Assembly (NCBI GenBank): GCA_023389095.1
Contig: JAEWFB010000017.1
Coordinates: 1 to 5,188 of the forward strand
Origin: Actinomycetes bacterium
GTDB lineage: Bacteria; Actinomycetota; Actinomycetes; Actinomycetales; Dermatophilaceae
Length of the DNA: 5,188 bases
Direction of reading: 5' to 3'
Shown here: piece by piece, positions 1 to 4,618 of the stretch
Numbering within the stretch: position 1 is the stretch's first letter
Layout of the letters: each line of letters begins with the position of its first letter
The notes under the pieces: generated by a model
Seen by the model: only the letters and a program-made list of their open reading frames with translations
Told to the model about the DNA's origin: nothing
The model's database searches: none
Translations under genes and position numbers: made by a program

Positions 1-527
1 ACGTGGTGGAGCGTCAGCCGACCGAGGATGATCGCGGCGGAGGTGGCGAGGAGCGTCGAGACGCCGAGCACGACGAGCCCGCCGGTCGGGCCGCCGATGA
101 GCGTGCCGAGCACGACGAGGGCGGCCATCAGGGTGAAGCCCAGACCGGAGCCCTCGGGCAGCCGGCGCCGGCGTCGGCCGGCGAGCAGGTCGACGGTGTC
201 GCGCGGCGCGACCGCCGGGCGCGACGGGAGGGTGAAAGCGGCGTCGTCGGCCTCGACGAACGGGCGCGTCTCGTCGTCACCGGTGACGTCGACGTCGGCT
301 CGGTCGTGGACGAGGCCGTCCCGGTCCGGGTCGGGTCCGCGGTTGGGCTCGCGAGCCCCGCGGGACTCGGGAAGCGCTGCGGCCCAGAGGTGCCAGCCGC
401 GCGGCGGCACGGGCCACTCCGGGTCGGGAAGGAGCCGCTCGCCGGAGCCTGCGCCGACCGGCACGAGTGCGCGGTCGAACGACAGGTCGAGCGCCATGCG
501 GTGCATCGTCGGCGTCGTCCTGGACAT
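1..527 (-). CDS. Hypothetical membrane protein, N-terminal 175 residues (runs off left edge)
   Basis: I read this open frame directly on the minus strand; it stays open to the window edge, so the C-terminus is missing. The ATG at 527-525 is preceded by a good Shine-Dalgarno stretch (GGAGGGGG on the minus strand, about 535-542), which fixes the start; Met8 and Met11 are weaker alternatives. Residues 1-117 are hydrophilic and rich in Asp, Pro and Arg, with a Trp/Pro cluster PEWPVPPRGWHLW at 36-48. A run of five Arg (118-122) precedes two hydrophobic segments at about 129-147 and 150-169, separated by a Gly/Pro turn. By the positive-inside rule the N-terminus should be cytoplasmic. W-P-P-G-W clusters next to membrane segments are common in actinobacterial proteins of unknown role. 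I do not recognise a named family. It is separated from the upstream acylase by 141 bp with its own candidate promoter, so it is probably a separate transcription unit. Confidence 0.75.
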   Translation of the reverse strand, partial: MSRTTPTMHRMALDLSFDRALVPVGAGSGERLLPDPEWPVPPRGWHLWAAALPESRGAREPNRGPDPDRDGLVHDRADVDVTGDDETRPFVEADDAAFTLPSRPAVAPRDTVDLLAGRRRRRLPEGSGLGFTLMAALVVLGTLIGGPTGGLVVLGVSTLLATSAAIILGRLTLHH

Positions 528-530
528 GGT

Positions 531-545
531 CAGACCCCCTCCACC
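531..545 (-). promoter_or_regulatory. Ribosome binding site of the membrane-protein gene
   Basis: On the minus strand the sequence GGTGGAGGGGG ends 7-10 bases before the ATG at 527. It is the strongest Shine-Dalgarno match in the window and decides the start of the left-edge gene. Confidence 0.6.
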
Positions 546-551
546 CCTCAC

Positions 552-573
552 GGTCGGGACCCTCGACCCGACC
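552..573 (-). other. Inverted repeat (hairpin B) just upstream of the ribosome binding site
   Basis: GGTCGGG (552-558) and CCCGACC (567-573) are perfect complements around an 8-base loop. If the promoter at 607-635 is used, this 7-bp GC-only stem lies in the 5' untranslated leader a few bases before the Shine-Dalgarno sequence. There is no following T-run on the minus strand, so a simple intrinsic terminator is unlikely. In such GC-rich DNA short complementarities can arise by chance. Confidence 0.35.
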
Positions 574-578
574 ACACC

Positions 579-596
579 GGACCGTCCCACCGGTCC
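579..596 (-). other. Inverted repeat (hairpin A) at the 5' end of the predicted leader
   Basis: GGACCG (579-584) and CGGTCC (591-596) pair perfectly around a 6-base loop, close to the transcription start predicted from the -10 box at 607-612. It could be an operator dyad, a leader hairpin, or chance in GC-rich sequence. Confidence 0.35.
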
Positions 597-606
597 GTCG
601 AGGTCG

Positions 607-635
607 ACCCTACGGGGAAAGTCACGATTTGTCCC
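607..635 (-). promoter_or_regulatory. Candidate promoter for the left-edge membrane-protein gene
   Basis: On the minus strand a -35-like GGGACA (630-635; four of six match TTGACA) is followed after exactly 17 bases by TAGGGT (607-612), a good actinobacterial TANNNT -10 box. Transcription would start near 600 and give a leader of about 73 bases. The stretch 611-660 is clearly more A/T-rich than anything else in the window, as expected of a promoter. A second -35-like hexamer, TTGACC on the minus strand (653-658), lies upstream but has no convincing -10 partner at the usual spacing. Confidence 0.5.
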
Positions 636-668
636 GCAAAAGGTAAAAGAATGGTCAAGTGCACGGAT

Positions 669-2813
669 TCATGCCCCGTCATCGTCGTGGACGGGGTAGA
701 GGCGACCGGTGAGCCACGCCGAGGTCTGGTCGGCGAAATGTGGGTCACCCTCGACGCCGGACGCGCCGAGCGGCACGACCCAACGGCTCGCGGAGCGGTC
801 GGCGAGGTCCCACACGTACCGCGCGACGGGCCCGCCGTACGCGCGGTCCGTGACGCCCGGCGCGCTGGCCGCGGCGAGGACGCAGCCCTTGTCGCCGGGC
901 ACAGGGTCGGGCGACACGGCCGGCGCACCCCCGACGCCGTCGAGCGCGTGGAGCGGGTCGAGACGGTGGCGGTCGCCCCACACGGCGTCGGATCCCACCG
1001 AGTCGGCGGCACGCTCGAGCGCGACCCCCACCCCGGCGGCCACGTCGATGCCGAGCACGCCCGCCGTCTCGACGAGCGTGTGCCAGCCGGCTCCGAGCTG
1101 GGCGAAGGGGTTGGTCCAGGGCGCGAAGATCCCGGAGTGGCCGAGGGGTTCGCGGACCGCGGCGAGCTGCGGCTGGTCGGCGAACCACCGGACGAGAGCG
1201 GTGCGCCAGGCCGCGAAGAGCAGGGCCGCGCGGCTGTCGACGTCGCTGTGGCCGTCCCACGCCAGGAGGGTGTCCCGGGCTTCCGCCGCTCGGCCGTCGA
1301 CGACGGCGGCCTCGACGAGCGGACGCATCGCCGCGGCCTGGCCGTTGAGGGTGTCGACGTGGATGGCCGCGAAGTCCTCCACCGTGAGGCCGGTGCGATC
1401 TCCGACGAGGTCGCGGATCCGCTCCGCCCGGAAGGGGGTCGCGTAGTCGACGCCGAGCCCGCCACCGCTCGCGCGGTCGTTGGCACTCACCATGACGTCG
1501 GCGACGTCGGTCACCGGTGGCGTCCGGTAGCCCCGCCAGGCGTGGCGAGGGTCCCACGCCGGCACCGGCAGCTCGAGGCCCGCAGCGTCGCGGTCGGGCA
1601 CGCGCCCGGCGACGACGTGCCGGACGCGTCCGCTCGTGTCGGCGACGAGCCCGCTGTTGACCGGCTCGACCCAGCGCGCGAACGCCGCCTCGACGTCGCC
1701 GACGCTCCGGGCGCGCAGCAGCGGCAGGAGCGCCGAGAACCCGAGGTCCTCCTCGACGGAGGTCGGGGTGCGCAGGCTGTAGGCGGTGGGGTGGGCACGG
1801 CGCGGCACGGCCGTCGACGCATCGGTGCCGTCGTCCGCGGCTGCGCGCTCCGCCACGGCACGGTCGAGCTCGGCCTCGAGCCCGGTGACGACGGGCCCGC
1901 GGCGCGTCACGACGACGGGGACGACGACGTCGTCGCCGCCGCGCACCCGCACCGTCTCGCTCGACGCGTGGGCCGGCTCCCAGCCGTCGACGCCACGGGC
2001 CTCGAGGACCGGAGCGCCCGAGGCGTCGTGACCGGTGAGGCGCAGCGACTCGGTCGTGAGGTCCTGGTAGTCGGCCATGGCGTTGGTGATGCCCCACGCC
2101 ACCGTGCCGGCGTGGGCGAAGTGCTGGACCCCGGGCACGCCCGGGAAGCAGAACCCGACGACGTCGAGCTCGGGGCAGGCCAGGCCCACCTGCTGGTAGC
2201 AGCCGGGCAGCTCGATGGTGCGGTGCGGGTCGCCAGCGATGATCGGCAGGCCACCGGCCGTGCGGTGGCCGGCGACCACCCACGCGTTGCTGCCCGAGCG
2301 GTCCGAGCCCTCGGTGCGCAGCAGGGGCACGACGTGTGCCCCGAGGCGCTCGGCGACGTGGGCGTTGAACAGCTTCGAGGGGAAGGTGCCGAAGAGCAGG
2401 TGGATGCCCCAGAAGATCCCGAGCGGGGTCCACGGCTGCCACGGGCGAGGGGCGGCGGCGTACGCCTCGAGGCCGAGGGCGCGGACCTCAGGTGCCTTCG
2501 AGAGCCCTTCTGCCAGAGTCGAGTTCACGCCCTCGACGTACGCCGCGAGCCATTCCTGGGTCTCGGGGTCGAGCTTCTCGAAGCACCGGCGAACGGTCGA
2601 CTCGAGGCGCACCTGGCGCGCGAACCGGTCCCAGTCGAGCCCGTCGACGCCGACGTGCTCGGCCGTGCGACCCTCCATCCGCCACCGGTGGTGCTCGACC
2701 TGCCAGGCCCGATCGAGGGCTGTGACCTGCCCCTGCAGCCGGGCCAGCTCGATGACGTCGTCGGCCCACAGGTGGGGTACCCCGAGCGGGTCACGCCGGA
2801 CGCGTGCCGTCAC
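669..2813 (-). CDS. Penicillin acylase family protein (peptidase S45, Ntn hydrolase), cytoplasmic type
   Basis: Predicted amide hydrolase of the penicillin/acyl-homoserine-lactone acylase family, made as one 714-aa precursor that cleaves itself into alpha and beta chains. The nucleophile is Ser175 in GSNAW (residues 174-178; codon 2291-2289), which becomes the beta-chain N-terminus. Supporting motifs are LDRAWQVE (33-40), GDPHR (194-198), Asn445 in SANDR and Arg462 in PFRAERI, matching the oxyanion Asn and conserved Arg of the family, and an intact C-terminal motif GDPHFADQTSAWL. No signal peptide precedes the catalytic domain, unlike periplasmic penicillin G acylases, so cytoplasmic action is inferred. 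I chose GTG at 2813 because it overlaps the stop of the preceding gene as GTGA and has GGGA upstream; a GTG at 2837 would add eight residues but lacks a ribosome site. The substrate is unknown; 'penicillin acylase' is only the family name. Confidence 0.92.
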   Translation of the reverse strand: MTARVRRDPLGVPHLWADDVIELARLQGQVTALDRAWQVEHHRWRMEGRTAEHVGVDGLDWDRFARQVRLESTVRRCFEKLDPETQEWLAAYVEGVNSTLAEGLSKAPEVRALGLEAYAAAPRPWQPWTPLGIFWGIHLLFGTFPSKLFNAHVAERLGAHVVPLLRTEGSDRSGSNAWVVAGHRTAGGLPIIAGDPHRTIELPGCYQQVGLACPELDVVGFCFPGVPGVQHFAHAGTVAWGITNAMADYQDLTTESLRLTGHDASGAPVLEARGVDGWEPAHASSETVRVRGGDDVVVPVVVTRRGPVVTGLEAELDRAVAERAAADDGTDASTAVPRRAHPTAYSLRTPTSVEEDLGFSALLPLLRARSVGDVEAAFARWVEPVNSGLVADTSGRVRHVVAGRVPDRDAAGLELPVPAWDPRHAWRGYRTPPVTDVADVMVSANDRASGGGLGVDYATPFRAERIRDLVGDRTGLTVEDFAAIHVDTLNGQAAAMRPLVEAAVVDGRAAEARDTLLAWDGHSDVDSRAALLFAAWRTALVRWFADQPQLAAVREPLGHSGIFAPWTNPFAQLGAGWHTLVETAGVLGIDVAAGVGVALERAADSVGSDAVWGDRHRLDPLHALDGVGGAPAVSPDPVPGDKGCVLAAASAPGVTDRAYGGPVARYVWDLADRSASRWVVPLGASGVEGDPHFADQTSAWLTGRLYPVHDDDGA

Positions 2814-3220
2814 CTCGCGTCCCGCAGCCGGCCCCACGCGTGCCAGCGGTCGACCTCGATGCGCGCGGTGACGCGCGGCCGGTCGCGGACCCGGTACGGC
2901 CGTCCGGTGTAGTGCCGCGCGATGCGGTCGATGTCGTGGAGGTCGACGTCGTCGACGATGTCGATGACGTGGCCCTGCAGGCTCACGTGGGTGACCCAGT
3001 CGTCGGGGTCGATGGCGCTCAGGGCCACGCGCGGCTCACGACGCAGGTGGGCCAGACGCGTGCGGCCGGCGTCGAGGTTGACGACGACCCGGCCCTCCTC
3101 GAAGAGGTACCACGTGGGCACCGACACCGGCTGGCCGTCACGGCGGACCGTGCTCATCGTGGCGTGGTTGGGGCGGGCGAGGAAGGTGGCGACCTCGCCG
3201 GGCAGGGGTGGACGGCTCAC
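2810..3220 (-). CDS. PPOX-class (PNPOx-like split beta-barrel) flavin/F420-dependent oxidoreductase
   Basis: A 136-aa protein with the layout of small PNPOx-like split-barrel enzymes, which bind FMN or deazaflavin F420 and reduce or oxidise small molecules in the cytoplasm. Visible family features are an N-terminal helix FLARPNHA (13-20), strands STVRRDGQPVSVPTWY (23-38), the central VVVNLDAGRTR (45-55), the basic LAHLRREPRVALSAIDP (56-72) that usually lines the cofactor phosphate, then the strand WVTHVSLQGHVIDI (75-88) and a C-terminal helix. The length is typical and nothing is missing. I cannot tell FMN from F420 by sequence alone; related actinobacterial proteins are often labelled F420-dependent. 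GTG at 3220 lies 6 bases after the stop of the preceding gene, with AGGGG about 10 bases upstream. Its stop overlaps the acylase GTG by four bases, so the two are probably translationally coupled. Confidence 0.85.
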   Translation of the reverse strand: MSRPPLPGEVATFLARPNHATMSTVRRDGQPVSVPTWYLFEEGRVVVNLDAGRTRLAHLRREPRVALSAIDPDDWVTHVSLQGHVIDIVDDVDLHDIDRIARHYTGRPYRVRDRPRVTARIEVDRWHAWGRLRDAR

Positions 3221-3226
3221 CGCGCG

Positions 3227-3685
3227 TCAGCCCCTGCCGCCGTGGGACAGATGGGACTCGATCGCACGGAAGAAGGCGTCGGAGAGGCGGCCGTACTGGT
3301 ACAGGGTGAGCCGGATCGGGTCGCCCGGCGCGAGGCGCAGCACCGTGCGCGTCGGGTCGAGGGAGGTCTCCGGGTCGGCGACGTAGGTGCCACCGTTCTC
3401 CATGAGCGACCGGACGATCGCCCGCACCTCGTCCACCGCGCCACCGCGCCCGACGAGGGCCCGCGACCACTGGCCGACGTAGCCCTCGAGGACGATGACC
3501 ATGTTGTTGACGTACTCGTACTCGAGGGACTCGAGGGCCCCTTCGAGGAGCTCGACGTCGGCGTCACCGTGGTCGCGGGCGGCCTGCGCGACCTCGCGGA
3601 ACATCGCCACCTGGGTCTCGGAGCGGGACCGGCACGCGTCGACATAGTCCTGCTCGCTGTCGTCGTAGTCGTGCATCCCGGCCAT
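3227..3685 (-). CDS. Conserved-looking hypothetical protein, first gene of the acylase operon
   Basis: A 152-aa acidic, mostly helical protein without signal peptide or membrane segment. The N-terminal half (7-75) is predicted to be long helices, with Tyr/Glu-rich LESLEYEYVNNMVIVLEGYV at 51-70. The second half has DEVRAIVRSLMENGG (85-99) and a C-terminal block TVLRLAPGDPIRLTLYQYGRL running into SDAFFRAIESHL (114-146). From memory, this NNMV / NEVR / SVLKL-GDPI-L / RLS-AFF pattern recurs in actinobacterial hypothetical proteins, but I know of no assigned function and do not propose one. The ATG at 3685 is favoured because TAGGCT sits exactly 6 bases before it, as in leaderless genes; Met4 (3676) is the alternative. 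It ends 6 bases before the oxidoreductase gene, so it is most likely co-transcribed with it and the acylase. Confidence 0.78.
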   Translation of the reverse strand: MAGMHDYDDSEQDYVDACRSRSETQVAMFREVAQAARDHGDADVELLEGALESLEYEYVNNMVIVLEGYVGQWSRALVGRGGAVDEVRAIVRSLMENGGTYVADPETSLDPTRTVLRLAPGDPIRLTLYQYGRLSDAFFRAIESHLSHGGRG

Positions 3686-3691
3686 GCTGCC

Positions 3692-3697
3692 AGCCTA
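3692..3697 (-). promoter_or_regulatory. Leaderless -10 box for the hypothetical/PPOX/acylase operon
   Basis: On the minus strand TAGGCT (TANNNT) is followed by six bases, GGCAGC, and then the ATG at 3685. A hexamer at -12 to -7 puts transcription start on the A of the ATG, the geometry of actinobacterial leaderless genes. No Shine-Dalgarno sequence is present. I see no good -35 hexamer at 16-18 bases. The box is flanked by a direct repeat, CTGGC-TAGG-CTGGC on the minus strand, which might bind a regulator. Confidence 0.5.
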
Positions 3698-3766
3698 GCC
3701 AGTCGACTCCGGGCACCCCCTGCGTTCGCGCCGACCCGGCTCGAGACGGGGCCCGACACGGGACGC

Positions 3767-3772
3767 TACGTT
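3767..3772 (+). promoter_or_regulatory. Leaderless -10 box for the DUF2237 operon
   Basis: TACGTT (TANNNT) lies exactly six bases (GGGCGC) before the ATG at 3779, so transcription would begin at the start codon. There is no Shine-Dalgarno sequence, which agrees with leaderless translation. The -35 is weak: GAGACG at 3744-3749 with a 17-base spacer is the best I can find. Confidence 0.5.
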
Positions 3773-3778
3773 GGGCGC

Positions 3779-4177
3779 ATGGCGGATCGGCGGGAGCGCA
3801 ACGTGCTCGGCGGCGACCTCGAGCCCTGCGGCACCGACCCGCTCACCGGCTTCTACCGGGACGGATGGTGCACGACGGGGCCGGAGGACCGCGGCAGCCA
3901 CACGATCTGCGTCGTCGCGACCCGCGAGTTCCTCGACCACCAGCGCTCCGTCGGCAACGACCTCGTGACGCCGCGGCCCGAGTGGCGCTTTCCCGGGCTG
4001 ACGCCGGGTGACCGCTGGTGCGTCGTCGCCGCGCGCTGGCTGCAGGCCCAGCAGGACGGCGTCGCGGCCCCGGTGTTCCTCGCCGCGACGCACGAGCGCG
4101 CACTGGAGGTCGTGCCCCTCCAGCTGCTCCAGGACTACGCCGCCGACATCCCCGACGACCCGAGCTCGCTGCTGTGA
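3779..4177 (+). CDS. DUF2237 family protein
   Basis: A 132-aa protein matching DUF2237 over its whole length: NVLGGDLEPCGTDPLTGFYR (8-27), DGWCTTGPEDRGSHTICVVA (28-47), GNDLVTPRPEWRFPGLTPGD (59-78), RWCVVAARW (79-87), and APVFLAATHERALE (97-110). The family is widespread in bacteria and has no established biochemical role. Cys17, Cys31, Cys44 and Cys81 are present. As I remember the family, GCC and WCLC are common where this protein has GWC and WCVV, so two usual cysteines look replaced. The ATG at 3779 starts just before the first conserved motif and is placed perfectly for a leaderless transcript; the frame stays open far upstream, but that region lies antisense to the divergent operon and is not coding. 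The stop overlaps the GTG of the next gene as GTGA. Confidence 0.88.
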   Translation: MADRRERNVLGGDLEPCGTDPLTGFYRDGWCTTGPEDRGSHTICVVATREFLDHQRSVGNDLVTPRPEWRFPGLTPGDRWCVVAARWLQAQQDGVAAPVFLAATHERALEVVPLQLLQDYAADIPDDPSSLL

Positions 4178-4617
4178 ACGCACCGACGCCCTTCACCGCC
4201 GACGAGATCCGTGCGGGCTGCCCCGACGGCCGCACCATCACGCTGCTCGTCGAGCCGGCCGCGGGCGAGCCGTTCCGGAGGGTCAACCGCTACCGCGACG
4301 CCGACGCCGAGGGCGTCACGGTCGAACGCTGGACGCTGGGGCCTGACGGCGAGCGGGTCGGCGAGGTGGAGGCCACGCGCTCGACGTGGCTCGAGCTGCA
4401 GGCCCACGCGTCATTCCCCTCCGACGTCACGACGGTGACGAGCGAGACGGTGAGCCTCCCCTTCGGCGAGGTCGAGGCGCTGCGCTACCGCGTCGGTGCG
4501 GGCGTGGACGCCGCCACGTTCTGGTTCGCCCCGGCGCACCCGGGCATGCCGGTCCGGTACGAGTCACCCTCAGCCGCAGGCGGTCTCGACCGGACGACGT
4601 CGTCTCCGACGCGGTGA
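4174..4617 (+). CDS. Hypothetical protein, possibly frameshifted near its 3' end
   Basis: A 147-aa protein whose GTG overlaps the DUF2237 stop as GTGA, with no Shine-Dalgarno sequence, so translation probably depends on the preceding gene. It looks mostly beta-stranded: FTADEIRAGCPDGRTITLLV (7-26), a charged middle with alternating strands (36-66), STWLELQAHASFP (70-82), then ETVSLPFGEVEALRYRV (91-107) and FWFAPAHPGMPVRYE (116-130). I recall similar actinobacterial hypothetical proteins with FTA-EIR-GCP-GRTI and STW-EL--HASFP, without known function. No signal peptide or membrane segment. The last 17 residues are Ser/Thr/Pro-rich and fit codon bias poorly. Adding one base near 4563 would continue as YEVTLSRRRSRPDDVVSDAV and end at 4622 in a second GTGA overlap, so the true C-terminus may be in that frame. 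Confidence 0.72.
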   Translation: MNAPTPFTADEIRAGCPDGRTITLLVEPAAGEPFRRVNRYRDADAEGVTVERWTLGPDGERVGEVEATRSTWLELQAHASFPSDVTTVTSETVSLPFGEVEALRYRVGAGVDAATFWFAPAHPGMPVRYESPSAAGGLDRTTSSPTR

Positions 4618-4618
4618 C

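Noticed and set aside
552..596. Intrinsic terminator after the acylase gene
   Set aside because: The hairpins lack a following T-run on the minus strand and lie downstream of a likely promoter, so they fit a leader better than a terminator.
548..2442. Other long minus-strand frames inside the acylase gene
   Set aside because: They give Arg/Pro/Ser/Thr-rich products without motifs and lie wholly in or across the acylase coding region; these are out-of-frame shadows.
3..2912. A 969-codon plus-strand open frame covering the acylase region
   Set aside because: It lies antisense to the acylase, whose motifs are unmistakable. Its product is low-complexity Arg/Asp/Gly/Val/His-rich sequence with no recognisable domain, as expected from the reverse complement of a high-GC gene.
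2804..3778. In-frame upstream extension of the DUF2237 frame (325 extra codons)
   Set aside because: It is antisense to the acylase operon, shows no family motifs and would bypass a well-placed leaderless ATG at 3779.
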